Part shown: positions 40,180 through 50,657 of the stretch, piece by piece
Layout of the letters: every line of letters begins with the position of its first letter
Numbering within the stretch: the first letter of the stretch is position 1
Source of the DNA: an uncultured Bacteroidota bacterium
GTDB lineage: Bacteria > Bacteroidota > Bacteroidia > Flavobacteriales > Flavobacteriaceae
DNA: 64,000 bases
Direction: 5' to 3'
Assembly: GCA_902566635.1 (NCBI GenBank)
Contig: CACFJP010000002.1
Span: 59,326 to 123,325, forward strand
Translations under genes and position numbers: made by a program
The notes under the pieces: generated by a model
Databases searched by the model: none
The model's input: the letters and a program-made list of their open reading frames with translations, nothing else
Told to the model about the DNA's origin: nothing

Positions 40180-42663
40180 TTAGAACCTGTACTGCAAACG
40201 CAGGCGTAAACTACGACCAGGTGCAGAGATGCCCGACGCGAATTCTTTGTAGTGCACATCGAATAGATTGTGAAGGTCTGCACCTACTTTGGTTGTTGCA
40301 TTGATGTTATAGGTCAAACACAAATTAAAGTGATGCCAAGACGGTGTTCCAGCGTATTCGATTTCACCAGTGGTGTCAGAACGTCCGATGATGGGTGTTT
40401 CCTCCAATCCATCCTCACCACCACGGCTGTAGTCTTTAGGGTGTTTTTTTCCAGCAAAAATAAAGGAGAGCTGCCCCTGCAAGCGTTCTTTTTTTAGGGA
40501 TAAAGACTGTGTGCCTTGCCATGGAAGGATGGATGCAACGGGGATTTTATCTTTACGTGTTTCGCCGTGGGTGTAATTGATATGACCACCATAGTTGACG
40601 ATTTTGCTCAGCTTTGCTTGCCACTGCAAACTGGCGCCACGCAGGGTTGCTTCTCCTACGTTTGTATTTGCCCAAGTTTCCAATTCGTCTCCTGAATGTG
40701 TGATGGTGGCAAAGCTTTCAGACGACAGATCAAAGGGCAACATAAAGGGTTGACGAGCGATGTAGTTCGACAAAATCGTATAGAAAAGGTTGGCTTGTAC
40801 AAAAGATGCTCGCTGATCAAAATATCGAGTAATACCCAAATCAGCTGTGTAAGCATATTCGGGTCTTAGCTCAGGATTGGGCACAGTGAGTTTCCCTTGT
40901 TTTTCACGTATTTTCCCCATATCGTCGATATTAGGCGCGCGAAAGCCACTTGCTAATACCGACCGAAGTTCCCATTGATCATTCGGACGATAAACATAGC
41001 CAAAAGACATATTGAGGGCATTGCTTTTGTTGGTTGTTTTACCCAAGCGACTGTCGACGAGTGCTTGCTCGCTCCACTCAGCTTTGAGTCTAGTATTGGT
41101 CAAACGAGCCCCTGCATTCAGCGTGTTTTTTTCATCGAGGTTCCATTTATAATCTACGTAGGCAGCCAGGGTGGTATAATAACCCCCTTTGCTTGGGTAT
41201 CGCGATGGAATGAGCGTAAAGTCTGTCAGGCCAATGATAGTATTACCATCGATAACCAAGTTTTGGCTGTACCCAATCGACGTGAGTTCGTTGTGAGTCA
41301 TTTCAAAGCCATAGGCCAGTTTTTTGGAGGGGTCAAGGGCAACACTAAAATCTGCATTGGCACTAAACACATCCAAGTCTTCGATTTGACTTTCGCGCAG
41401 TAAACTCCCGAATTTGCGGTGCACTCTTGACTCTTCAATTTTTTGATATGCAAGGGTAATCACGCCTTCCCTTAACCATTTTTTGTCGGATGTAAAGCTG
41501 TATTTTGGAGAAATCAGCAATCGCTTTTGGGGGCCATAAAACCATGTGGCATAACGAAGCTCATTGTCCATTCGCTCTGCTAGCTTGTCAAAGCGATGGA
41601 TATCAGAGGATTCGGAGTATTGAAAATTGAGTACCCATTTGTTTTCGGCATTTTGTTGAAACACCAGTTTTTGCATTAGATAGATTTGGTCATACTTTGT
41701 ATTGAATTGGCGATTAGGGTTGGGGTTTGATTGTGGTTGGTCTTGAAAAAAGTAACGATTATTTTTAGAAATTTCTGACACCAACCCCCAGTCCGGGTAT
41801 CCATGATTGCGTTGACGACCCATATAGATATCCCCAAAAATGGAATAGCTCGCACTTGTCATACTTGCCCATCTGTCGTTGCTATGAGTGATATTGACAT
41901 GACTGATGCTGTTTTCGTGACGAGTATCATAGCTATTGGCAATAAGAAAACGCCATGGTTGGGCGTCACCAACACGGGGTTCTTTGGTAAAGTAGTGCAC
42001 CACACCACCGAGTGCATCAGAGCCGTACCCAACAGATGAGGGGCCATACACAACTTCTGCTCGAGATAAAGAAAAGGGGTCGATGGAAATGGCATTGTGC
42101 AGGTGCCCTGAACGATAGATGGCATTGTTCATTCGCACTCCATCGACGACCAATAGGATACGATTGGCTTCAAATCCCCGAATAACAGGGCTTCCACCAC
42201 CACCTTGTGAGCGTTGGATGCGAATGCCAGGGGCTTCGCGCAGCAATTCTGCACTTGTGTTTGGAACAATCGATGCGATATCACGATCGGAAAGGATAGC
42301 AACTTGCTTGGACACTCGTTTTTTCTCATCTTTTGTTCGATTGACCGATAGCACAATTTCACGAAGGCGTTGGGTGTCTGGGTAAAGAGAAATTTGTTTT
42401 GACAGCTGAACTTCTGACACAACTGCAATCAGACTTTCATATCCAATATGTTCGAAAAAAACCTCGTTATCGGCTGAAAAAACTGACAAATCGAGTTGTC
42501 CATCGGCATCACTCGTGGTATTGTTTTTTGTGAGGGTGTCATAAGCAACGACATCTTCTATGGGATAGCCAGTTACTGCATCAACCACCCGAATGGTTTG
42601 ACCATGTAGGATTATGAGACAAAGCCCAAAAAAAAGTAGATTCAGATTATGAATAAATCTCAT
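40180..42663 (-). CDS. TonB-dependent receptor, possibly haem/haemoglobin type
   Basis: Carboxypeptidase-like N-domain, plug with LLVVDGVRMNNAIYRSGHLHNAISIDPFSLSRAEVVYGPSSVGYGSDALGGVVHYFTK. Confidence 0.9.
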   Translation of the reverse strand: MRFIHNLNLLFFGLCLIILHGQTIRVVDAVTGYPIEDVVAYDTLTKNNTTSDADGQLDLSVFSADNEVFFEHIGYESLIAVVSEVQLSKQISLYPDTQRLREIVLSVNRTKDEKKRVSKQVAILSDRDIASIVPNTSAELLREAPGIRIQRSQGGGGSPVIRGFEANRILLVVDGVRMNNAIYRSGHLHNAISIDPFSLSRAEVVYGPSSVGYGSDALGGVVHYFTKEPRVGDAQPWRFLIANSYDTRHENSISHVNITHSNDRWASMTSASYSIFGDIYMGRQRNHGYPDWGLVSEISKNNRYFFQDQPQSNPNPNRQFNTKYDQIYLMQKLVFQQNAENKWVLNFQYSESSDIHRFDKLAERMDNELRYATWFYGPQKRLLISPKYSFTSDKKWLREGVITLAYQKIEESRVHRKFGSLLRESQIEDLDVFSANADFSVALDPSKKLAYGFEMTHNELTSIGYSQNLVIDGNTIIGLTDFTLIPSRYPSKGGYYTTLAAYVDYKWNLDEKNTLNAGARLTNTRLKAEWSEQALVDSRLGKTTNKSNALNMSFGYVYRPNDQWELRSVLASGFRAPNIDDMGKIREKQGKLTVPNPELRPEYAYTADLGITRYFDQRASFVQANLFYTILSNYIARQPFMLPFDLSSESFATITHSGDELETWANTNVGEATLRGASLQWQAKLSKIVNYGGHINYTHGETRKDKIPVASILPWQGTQSLSLKKERLQGQLSFIFAGKKHPKDYSRGGEDGLEETPIIGRSDTTGEIEYAGTPSWHHFNLCLTYNINATTKVGADLHNLFDVHYKEFASGISAPGRSLRLRLQYRF

Positions 42664-43366
42664 TTAATACGTTCAGTGATTTTGGCCTTGAAAACCCTTG
42701 CAAATGAATTTGATAATATTTAATTAATACTTCGAGCAATTGTTTTCGGATCTGTTTTGATACCAAAACCTCGCTCAATTCATCAAAAGTTGTGCCTAAA
42801 TATGATTTTAACACAGAAACCAATGTAGCATCATCAACCAAATGTTCGCTTTTATGCGCTGTAAAACAACCATTTTCAAGATCAAAATAGGGTAGATTTT
42901 GATGGTTTACATCAGGGAAAAACCCCAAGTGCTTGGTAAGGCATAGCAAAAAGAAGATATGGAAGTTTGCAATATTGTCTTGCACATCAAACCAAGATAA
43001 ACTTTTGGACAAAAAATGAAACAGCGATGGGTTTGCCTCTTCTTCTTTGAGGGCAGCAGACAACACTTCACTTAAAAACAATACCACTGAGAGTTTGTTC
43101 ATTGCATAAGGAATCGTCTGGTAGGGGTTGCTGATTTTTGTCGATTTTGGAATGGAAAGAATCGATTTTGCTTTGTGTTGAGAGGTGATTTCAAGTTGAT
43201 TGAGTGGCTGAAAAAGGGCAGCGTTTTTTTTACCATTTCGCCCTTGCTTACTTCCTTTGACGATATATGACTTGAGCCCATCACTGAGGGTATAGCAACG
43301 CACAATCAGGCTTGTTTCGCTATAGTTGATTTTCGATAAGACAATTGCCTCTGTTGTGACAAGCAT
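42647..43366 (-). CDS. recO: DNA repair protein RecO
   Basis: TTEAIVLSKINYSETSLIVRCYTLSDGLKSYIVKGSK. Confidence 0.93.
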   Translation of the reverse strand: MLVTTEAIVLSKINYSETSLIVRCYTLSDGLKSYIVKGSKQGRNGKKNAALFQPLNQLEITSQHKAKSILSIPKSTKISNPYQTIPYAMNKLSVVLFLSEVLSAALKEEEANPSLFHFLSKSLSWFDVQDNIANFHIFFLLCLTKHLGFFPDVNHQNLPYFDLENGCFTAHKSEHLVDDATLVSVLKSYLGTTFDELSEVLVSKQIRKQLLEVLIKYYQIHLQGFSRPKSLNVLNEIYS

Positions 43367-45648
43367 TAGTTTATAATCATAACTTTCTCAACGGAACTAT
43401 CCAAACCGTCTTTGGTGGTCACAAAAATAAGATATACTCCGGAACGCACGCGTTTACCCGAAAATGAATTCATATCCCACTGTACACTCCCCCCTGTTGA
43501 GAGGGTTTCATAAACAGCATTGCCAACGATATCTGTGATTTTGACTACACAATTGGCTTGGAGACCACGAATGGTGAGAGGTCCGTTGTATTGAGGGCGT
43601 ATCGGGTTTGGATAAACCTCTATATTCTCCAAGGTTTCGGATGGCGCATAGGCATTCCCTTGAAAAGCCACAAGACCACTGGACGTACCAATAAAGATTT
43701 TTCCGGATTGATTGTCATACGCCAAACTCTGTATAAAGTTGGTTGGCAAAGGGCTGTTTTCTTTGGTAAAGTGATGGATGGTTTTTTTGCCATCCTCTGC
43801 AAAGAGAAACACCCCAGCCCCATCTGTGGCGACCCACTTTTGGTTGTTTCCATCAACTTCAATCGCTTTGATGTTTTGGCTGGCGAGCAGTTCGCCTACA
43901 TTCCCACCTTCTTCGATAACAACAGTACTTGCCGAAACATCTTGGGTAAACATCCTACGGGCCCCATACAACACGCGCAAGCCATTGGTTGTGCCAATCC
44001 AGAGGTTGTCATGATAGTCTAGCGCAACACTTCGCACATCTTCGGTAGGTAGATTCTCTGCCACTCCTATCGATCGCAATACAGGGGTGCCATTGATTTC
44101 TGTATAGCCAATTAGCCCTGAAGATGAGCTGCCAAAATAGATTTCATCATTGAGTGAAATTTCGAGCTTGGAGTAACCAGCTGCCCTTGTCGGAGATGAC
44201 AACACAGGCAGTAGATCAACACTTTGCCAATTGCCACCGACACTGTGTTTTTTTAAGCCTTTTGCAACAAAAGAGGTAATCGACCACATCGAGCCTTCAC
44301 TGTCAAAGGCAACATCTCGAACACGAACACTGCGGTAGTTAGGATTTTGTCCAAGTTCGATGGGATCTAGCGACTCCAGTCCACTATTGGTTTGATCCCA
44401 TAAAGTACCCACCACTCCATTATTGATTTCCAACAAACCTTGGTGCATGGAGCAGGCAAATAATTGGTTTGTGTCGTTGGGGTTTGGCACCACACTGACG
44501 ATACTTCTCGCACCACTCAACGAACTGAAGGGAAGGTTTTGCCAACCGCCTTCACTGAGACGACTGATGCCATAGGCATTTAAGGGATAGGGGTTGTAGT
44601 ACTGGTTGAAGGCACCATGTGCAATCCAAATGTCATTTTCAGCAACAACGGAGAGATCAAAAATTTCGTTTCGCGAAGGGCCACTTGGACTAACTACCCT
44701 TGTTTCGCTTGGGTTGTGCAACAGCAAACCCGACCCTGAGGTACCAATAAAGAGGTTGTCTCCCAATTGTGTTGCCGAGCTAAACGTATGTCCACTCAAA
44801 TTGCCTGTTGCAGTGGCAAGGGTACTGACAAGCTGATCGGCATCGAAACTGAGAATTTTGTTTGAAAAACTAAGAATGAGTGCATTTTCTTTAACATCCA
44901 CCCACAAAAGTGTTCCGCTTTCGCGATGACTCTCTACAGCAACATCATTGATCAAAGCAGCACAAATGCTCACTGTACCCGATTGAACAACGCCTAAAAG
45001 CGTATTATTGATCAAGCTGATGGCTTTCCATTGACCCTCTGCAATTTTGCTCCAAGCGCTTTCCAATAAAAGGTTTGGATCATCGGTAGAGGCTTTATAC
45101 AAACCCTGTTCCGTTGCTGCATACAGAGATGGTCCTACAAGTTCAGTTTGATTGACTTGTATTTGACTATTGTTAACTCCAAAAAAATAAGACTCTATAA
45201 AACGGTTATTTGCAAAATCATAGGACGAGATGCCATAGTTGGCAGAGATATAGAGGGTTTGATCCTTAAGCAAAAATGAATTTATGGATTTATTATTTCC
45301 AGGGATTGTAATATTTCGATTAATTGAATTATCGAGAACCACTGATCCATCTGTGAGGTTATGAAAGCCCAGCATTCCATTTAGATAGCCAACCATCATA
45401 TAATTATCGCTTATGGTAAGGGTGTTTACATTATCCCCCAACAAGCCACTGACAGTTGTAATGGGAACCACTTCATTGGCACCGGGGTCATAAGAAAAAA
45501 GGCTATTTTCTGCCAGACCATAGACCAGTCCGTTCTTTGCGCCAACCACTCCAGTAATTTGATCATAAGAGTAAAAAGAAGACCAGCCAGTATATTGCCC
45601 ATAGACAATCGCTGAGCAAAACAATAATAAGATACTTAGGATGTTCAT
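43366..45648 (-). CDS. porZ: PorZ-like T9SS protein (two-component-regulator propeller plus C-terminal sorting domain)
   Basis: Signal peptide, GWSSFYSYDQITGV start, propeller repeats, C-terminal VYPNPIRPQYNGPLTIRGL...GVYLIFVTTKDGLDSSVEKVMIIN. Adjacent to recO. Confidence 0.88.
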   Translation of the reverse strand: MNILSILLLFCSAIVYGQYTGWSSFYSYDQITGVVGAKNGLVYGLAENSLFSYDPGANEVVPITTVSGLLGDNVNTLTISDNYMMVGYLNGMLGFHNLTDGSVVLDNSINRNITIPGNNKSINSFLLKDQTLYISANYGISSYDFANNRFIESYFFGVNNSQIQVNQTELVGPSLYAATEQGLYKASTDDPNLLLESAWSKIAEGQWKAISLINNTLLGVVQSGTVSICAALINDVAVESHRESGTLLWVDVKENALILSFSNKILSFDADQLVSTLATATGNLSGHTFSSATQLGDNLFIGTSGSGLLLHNPSETRVVSPSGPSRNEIFDLSVVAENDIWIAHGAFNQYYNPYPLNAYGISRLSEGGWQNLPFSSLSGARSIVSVVPNPNDTNQLFACSMHQGLLEINNGVVGTLWDQTNSGLESLDPIELGQNPNYRSVRVRDVAFDSEGSMWSITSFVAKGLKKHSVGGNWQSVDLLPVLSSPTRAAGYSKLEISLNDEIYFGSSSSGLIGYTEINGTPVLRSIGVAENLPTEDVRSVALDYHDNLWIGTTNGLRVLYGARRMFTQDVSASTVVIEEGGNVGELLASQNIKAIEVDGNNQKWVATDGAGVFLFAEDGKKTIHHFTKENSPLPTNFIQSLAYDNQSGKIFIGTSSGLVAFQGNAYAPSETLENIEVYPNPIRPQYNGPLTIRGLQANCVVKITDIVGNAVYETLSTGGSVQWDMNSFSGKRVRSGVYLIFVTTKDGLDSSVEKVMIIN

Positions 45649-45684
45649 AATACAGTAAACCTAAATTTGGTGCAAATCATATAC

Positions 45685-47025
45685 TTATACAACTCCTTGT
45701 GCGAGCATGGCGTCGGCAACTTTTACAAAAGCTGCGATATTGGCGCCCTTTTCATAGTTGACATGATCGCCTTCTTTCCCATGGGTTACACAACTGTCGT
45801 GTATATCTGTCATGATGGCTTGTAGTCGTTCGTCAACCTCTTCTCTTGTCCAGCTATAGCGAAGGGAGTTTTGAGCTATTTCCAAACCAGAAACAGCAAC
45901 ACCCCCTGCGTTTGATGCCTTACCGGGGGCAAATAGCATTTGATGCTTGTGAAACACTTTAATAGCTTTGGGAGTGGAGGGCATATTGGCGCCTTCAATG
46001 ATACAAAAACAACCATTATAAGCAAGCTGTTTAGCATCTTTTTGGTCTAGTTCGTTTTGTGTTGCACAAGGGAATGCCACATCACAAGGAACCTCCCAAG
46101 GGCGTTTGCCAGCATGGAAACTCACATTTGGATAGGTATCGGCATATGCGCTGATGCGATCGCGTTTGTTGTTTTTCAAATCCATCACAAAGGCCATTTT
46201 TCCGACATCCAAGCCTTCGGGGTCATACACATAGCCAGAGGAGTCGGACAGGGTTAGCACCTTGGCACCCAACTGTATGCATTTTTCGGCTGCATATTGC
46301 GCCACATTCCCTGAGCCAGAAATCACCACTTGTTTTCCTTCCAATTGATTGGAACGTGTTGCCAGCATATTGTTGGCAAAATACACTGCGCCATACCCTG
46401 TTGCTTCTGGTCGAATCATCGATCCACCCCAACTGATTCCTTTGCCAGTCAGCACTCCTGTAAACTCATTTTTCAAGCGTTTGTATTGTCCAAACATATA
46501 GCCAATTTCTCGACCACCCACTCCGATGTCACCAGCTGGGATGTCTCTATTGGGACCGATATGACGAAACAATTCGGTCATAAAACTTTGGCAAAACCGC
46601 ATCACCTCTCCATCTGATTTGCCTTTGGGATTGAAGTCTGCTCCTCCTTTTCCACCACCCATCGGCAGGGTTGTGAGGGCATTTTTAAAAACCTGTTCAA
46701 AGGCCAAAAACTTGAGGACGCTAAGATTGACCGACTCATGAAAACGCAAACCCCCTTTGTAGGGGCCAATTGCAGAGTTCATCTCGATTCTATAGCCTCT
46801 GTTAACACGAATTTCGCCTGTGTCATCAATCCATGGCACGCGAAAGCTCACCACGCGCTCTGGTTCTGCCATACGCATCAAGATGTTTTTGCCGTGATAG
46901 ATTTCGTGTTTAACAATGTAGGGAATTACAGTTTCGGCAACCTCTCGAACGGCTTGCATAAACTCAGGCTCGTGTTGATTGCGTTGCTGCACATCTGCAA
47001 TAAATTGATCAATGATTTGTTTCAT
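45685..47025 (-). CDS. gdhA: NADP-type glutamate dehydrogenase
   Basis: GPYKGGLRFHESVNLSVLKFLAFEQVFKNALTTLPMGGGKGGADFNPKGKSDGEVMRFCQSFM. Confidence 0.97.
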   Translation of the reverse strand: MKQIIDQFIADVQQRNQHEPEFMQAVREVAETVIPYIVKHEIYHGKNILMRMAEPERVVSFRVPWIDDTGEIRVNRGYRIEMNSAIGPYKGGLRFHESVNLSVLKFLAFEQVFKNALTTLPMGGGKGGADFNPKGKSDGEVMRFCQSFMTELFRHIGPNRDIPAGDIGVGGREIGYMFGQYKRLKNEFTGVLTGKGISWGGSMIRPEATGYGAVYFANNMLATRSNQLEGKQVVISGSGNVAQYAAEKCIQLGAKVLTLSDSSGYVYDPEGLDVGKMAFVMDLKNNKRDRISAYADTYPNVSFHAGKRPWEVPCDVAFPCATQNELDQKDAKQLAYNGCFCIIEGANMPSTPKAIKVFHKHQMLFAPGKASNAGGVAVSGLEIAQNSLRYSWTREEVDERLQAIMTDIHDSCVTHGKEGDHVNYEKGANIAAFVKVADAMLAQGVV

Positions 47026-47069
47026 GGTTAAGTTTTTATCAAATAAAAATAAGCAATTATTTCAATCGA

Positions 47070-48224
47070 TTATTTAAGCGCTTGTTTGAGATCAGCAATT
47101 AGATCGTGGTTGTCTTCGATTCCAACACTCAATCTAATCAGTCCATCGACTACACCCGATTTTTCTCGTTCGGCTTTGGGAATCGAGGCATGGGTCATAC
47201 TGGCTGGATGGCCTACCAAACTCTCGACCCCACCAAGCGATTCGGCCAGTGTAAAGAGCTTTAATTTTTCGAGGGTTTGCGTTGCTTTTTCGAGCGAATC
47301 GTTTTGTTGTACAAATGAAATCATACCCCCAAAACCATTCATTTGTCGTTTGGCGACCTCGTGGTTGGGATGGCTTTCAAACCCTGGCCAATAGACCCTG
47401 TCAATAGCAGGGTGATCGGCTAAGAATCGAGCGATTTTTTCGCCATTTTCACAATGGCGTTGCATGCGCACATGCAGGGTTTTGATGCCACGCAACACCA
47501 AAAAAGCATCGAGGGGACCACAGACTGCACCACTGGCATTTTGGATAAACGACAGTCGCTCTGCCAAGGTAGTATCTCGCACGATCAAAGCTCCCAGGAT
47601 CACATCCGAATGACCGCCGAGGTATTTGGTTGCTGAGTGCATCACGATATCTGCACCCAATGACAGGGGTTGCTGTAAATAGGGCGACGCAAAAGTGTTG
47701 TCAACAGCAAGGTAGATGTCCCTGTCCTCAACCAGTTGAGACATGGCTGTGATATCCACCACATTCATCATTGGATTGGTGGGTGTTTCGACCCAGATCA
47801 ACTTGGTTTTGACATTAATTTTTGCTGCGACGTTGGCAGGGTCTTGCATATCGACAAAGTGAAACACGATGCCGAGGTCTTGAAAAATTTTAGTAAAAAT
47901 GCGATAACTCCCACCATACAGATCGTTGGTCGAAATGACCTCATCGCCTGGGGATAGCAACTTGACGACTGCATCGATTGCTGCCATACCAGACCCAAAA
48001 CAAAATCCATGTTTGCCATTTTCGATGCTCGCCAAAGACGCCTCTAGCGCTGTACGCGTTGGGTTGTGGGTACGGCTGTATTCATAGCCCTGATGATCAC
48101 CTGGACTGCTTTGCGCATATGTTGACGTCAGATATACGGGCGGCATCACTGCGCGATAGCCCTTGTCTGGTTGTTGACCGCCATGGATGGTTTTTGAATT
48201 GAAATGAAGCTTATCTTTTTTCAT
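47070..48224 (-). CDS. Trans-sulfuration PLP enzyme (cystathionine gamma-synthase/lyase family)
   Basis: YEYSRTHNPTRTALEASLASIE, HSATKYLGGHSDVILGA, GGVESLVGHPASMTHASIP. Confidence 0.93.
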   Translation of the reverse strand: MKKDKLHFNSKTIHGGQQPDKGYRAVMPPVYLTSTYAQSSPGDHQGYEYSRTHNPTRTALEASLASIENGKHGFCFGSGMAAIDAVVKLLSPGDEVISTNDLYGGSYRIFTKIFQDLGIVFHFVDMQDPANVAAKINVKTKLIWVETPTNPMMNVVDITAMSQLVEDRDIYLAVDNTFASPYLQQPLSLGADIVMHSATKYLGGHSDVILGALIVRDTTLAERLSFIQNASGAVCGPLDAFLVLRGIKTLHVRMQRHCENGEKIARFLADHPAIDRVYWPGFESHPNHEVAKRQMNGFGGMISFVQQNDSLEKATQTLEKLKLFTLAESLGGVESLVGHPASMTHASIPKAEREKSGVVDGLIRLSVGIEDNHDLIADLKQALK

Positions 48225-48323
48225 CTACAAAAATTTAAGAACAAATGTATTGCTATCTACCCAAACCCACATCCTTTTACTAAAAAAATCATCATCTTTG
48301 CCCTGATACATAAGGATTGATTT

Positions 48324-48677
48324 ATGAATACTTTTATCTATTTATCGACGTGCAATACTTGTATGCGAATTCTAAAGGGACTCGACCTGCCTGAGGAGAC
48401 TAAGTTACAAGACGTCAAACACCAATCCCTTAGCACTGCGCAGTTGGGGGCATTATACCAAGCCACACAGTCCTATGAGCAGTTGATCAACAAGCGTTCT
48501 AGGGTGATCCAAGCCCTTAACAAAGCTGGAAAAATATTGGGTGAAAAGGATTTTCAACAACTATTACAAACCGAATATAGTTGTCTCAAAAGACCTATTC
48601 TTCATTGGAATAACTCCTTTTATTTGGGGAATGCCAAAAAGACTGTAGCAGCCATGCAACAGGCCGTTCATGGATAA
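48324..48677 (+). CDS. ArsC/Spx-like thioredoxin-fold protein
   Basis: YLSTCNTCMRILKGL motif, ArsC-like size and C-terminal CLKRPIL. Confidence 0.8.
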   Translation: MNTFIYLSTCNTCMRILKGLDLPEETKLQDVKHQSLSTAQLGALYQATQSYEQLINKRSRVIQALNKAGKILGEKDFQQLLQTEYSCLKRPILHWNNSFYLGNAKKTVAAMQQAVHG

Positions 48678-49566
48678 ACGAACACTTGCAATGTTCGCTG
48701 CTTTGGGTGCAACACTCATTTATGCCCTGAATCATACGATTGCCAAAGATGTGATGCCCACTTACATACAGGGGTTTGGTTTCATTGGTATTCGACTCAT
48801 TGGTGCGACTATCGCCTTTTGGCTGATCGGATTGTTAATGCCCAAACAGCACATCGACAAGGCAGATCGCTGGGCCTTTCTACGTGCTGCATTTTTTGGG
48901 ATGGCAATCAATATGTTGGCGTTTTTTAAGGGGCTGGAATATTCAACACCCATTAATAGCACTGTGATTATCACCACCACACCCATCATGGTTTTTTTGT
49001 TTTCTGTCATACTCCTCAAAGAAAACATACGCCCCAAAAGAGCTATTGGCGTACTGATTGGATTTTTGGGCGCACTTTCGTTGGTCCTGTTTAGCCAGCA
49101 AGCCCCTGCCAATGCCCCCAACATCAGTCTGGGGAACTTTTTGTTTATCGCCAATGCCAGTACTTATGGGCTGTACATGATTTATGTAAAACCATTGAGT
49201 GAAAAATACAACACCATTCACTTGCTCAAGTGGTTGTTTCTCATTGGGCTCCTGATGACTATGCCCTTCACCCTACCCGAGTTGTTGGAAGTGGACTTTC
49301 AACAGATGCCTCACTCCGTTTGGTGGCGCATTGGCTTTGTGGTGCTTGGCACAACCTTTATGACTTATTTGCTAATGGTATATGCCATTCGGCATTTGCG
49401 TGCCACTTCACTGTCGGTGTTTACCTATTTGCAACCGATTATCGGAATTGTTTATGCTGCTTTGGTTGGGGCAGACTTTATGACCCCGGTCAAGTGGATT
49501 GCAATGAGTTTGGTGCTCCTTGGGGTTTTTCTGGTCACCAAACAAGAGCAGCCAAAGGGCTTGTAA
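48670..49566 (+). CDS. EamA/DMT superfamily transporter
   Basis: Ten hydrophobic segments in two repeats, typical EamA pattern. Confidence 0.92.
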   Translation: MDKRTLAMFAALGATLIYALNHTIAKDVMPTYIQGFGFIGIRLIGATIAFWLIGLLMPKQHIDKADRWAFLRAAFFGMAINMLAFFKGLEYSTPINSTVIITTTPIMVFLFSVILLKENIRPKRAIGVLIGFLGALSLVLFSQQAPANAPNISLGNFLFIANASTYGLYMIYVKPLSEKYNTIHLLKWLFLIGLLMTMPFTLPELLEVDFQQMPHSVWWRIGFVVLGTTFMTYLLMVYAIRHLRATSLSVFTYLQPIIGIVYAALVGADFMTPVKWIAMSLVLLGVFLVTKQEQPKGL

Positions 49567-49596
49567 ATCGTTATAAATTATTTGTATATAAAAAAA

Positions 49597-49838
49597 GTGA
49601 AACGCAAAGTAACAATAGCCCTGTATCCAAACCCCTCCATTAGTGAGCATTATTTCAACTATGCCACTGCCACCAACACTACCCATGGTTTGTTCAACAT
49701 CATTGGTGACCGTTTGGCAAAATTACCCAAAAAAGGTAAGAACATCACCTAGACCTATCAAGCTACGTAAAAGGCACCTATATACTTAAAGCCATCAGTG
49801 GTTTGCAGGTCAATTATTATCGCATTTTGGGAGAATAA
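49597..49838 (+). pseudogene. Orphan T9SS type A C-terminal sorting domain fragment with a frameshift
   Basis: Frame 1 VTIALYPNPSISEHYFNYATATNTTHGLFNIIGDRLAKLPKKGKNI, then after a 1-nt shift near 49745 HLDLSSYVKGTYILKAISGLQVNYYRILGE*. Confidence 0.7.
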
Positions 49839-49914
49839 TTTTTTGAACACTATAGGTTAAGGACGCTACAAAAACTTGTGATTACATAACACTTAGAATC
49901 GCATATGTTCTTTG

Positions 49915-49922
49915 TACTTTTG
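49915..49922 (+). promoter_or_regulatory. Candidate -7 element (TACTTTTG) 4 nt before ATG of J-domain gene
   Basis: Matches TAnnTTTG. No convincing -33 element. Confidence 0.35.
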
Positions 49923-49926
49923 TGTC

Positions 49927-50634
49927 ATGGCCTTGTTGTTTGCCTTTATCGGTTTTTTGCTGTTCCGTTTGCCGGGGGCCATAATTGGCTATTTTTTGGG
50001 GAGTTTGATTTCCAACACTCGTGTATATACCAACATTGGCAGCACACGTATCAAAACCCGTGACTTTGAGGTCAAACTGCTCACCCTTGCCAGTCTGGTC
50101 ATCAAAGCCGATGGCAAGGTTACCCAAAAAGAGTTGGACTATGTGCGGCGCTATTTTGTATCGGCCTACGGTAAGGTTCGTGCCAATGAGGTGTTTCGCA
50201 TCTTCAATTCCGAGATGAAAAAAACAGATGTCTCTGCTTCACAAATCTGCAACCACTTTGCGACGTTTGCGCGTTATGAAAGCCGGCTCCAACTGATCCA
50301 TTTTTTGTTTGGCATTGCAGGTGCCGATGGATCAGTTTCCGAAGCCGAATGGCTCAAAATTGAATCCTTTTCACGCTATTTGCGCGTGCGCCCAATTGAC
50401 TTTGAAAGCATCAAGGCGATGTTTATCAAACAAGTCGATGGTGCCTACAAAATTTTGGAAGTGGACAGAACAGCCTCCGACGCCGAAATTAAAAAGGCCT
50501 ATCGCTACCTAGCCAAACAACACCATCCAGACAAGGTGCAGCACCTAGGGGAGGCATATGTCAAGGCAGCTCGCGAAAAATTTCAAAACATCCAAAAGGC
50601 ATATGAACAAATCAAGAGTGAGCGTGGGTTCTAA
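49927..50634 (+). CDS. DjlA-like membrane protein: TM + TerB-like domain + C-terminal J domain
   Basis: N-terminal TM, middle TerB-like helical region, C-terminal [32 protein letters not shown] with HPD. Confidence 0.88.
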   Translation: MALLFAFIGFLLFRLPGAIIGYFLGSLISNTRVYTNIGSTRIKTRDFEVKLLTLASLVIKADGKVTQKELDYVRRYFVSAYGKVRANEVFRIFNSEMKKTDVSASQICNHFATFARYESRLQLIHFLFGIAGADGSVSEAEWLKIESFSRYLRVRPIDFESIKAMFIKQVDGAYKILEVDRTASDAEIKKAYRYLAKQHHPDKVQHLGEAYVKAAREKFQNIQKAYEQIKSERGF

Positions 50635-50642
50635 GTTTTTTT

Positions 50643-50650
50643 TAAGTTTG
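50643..50650 (+). promoter_or_regulatory. Candidate -7 element (TAAGTTTG) 7 nt before ATG of HupE-like gene
   Basis: Matches TAnnTTTG. No convincing -33 element. Confidence 0.3.
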
Positions 50651-50657
50651 ATGTGTT

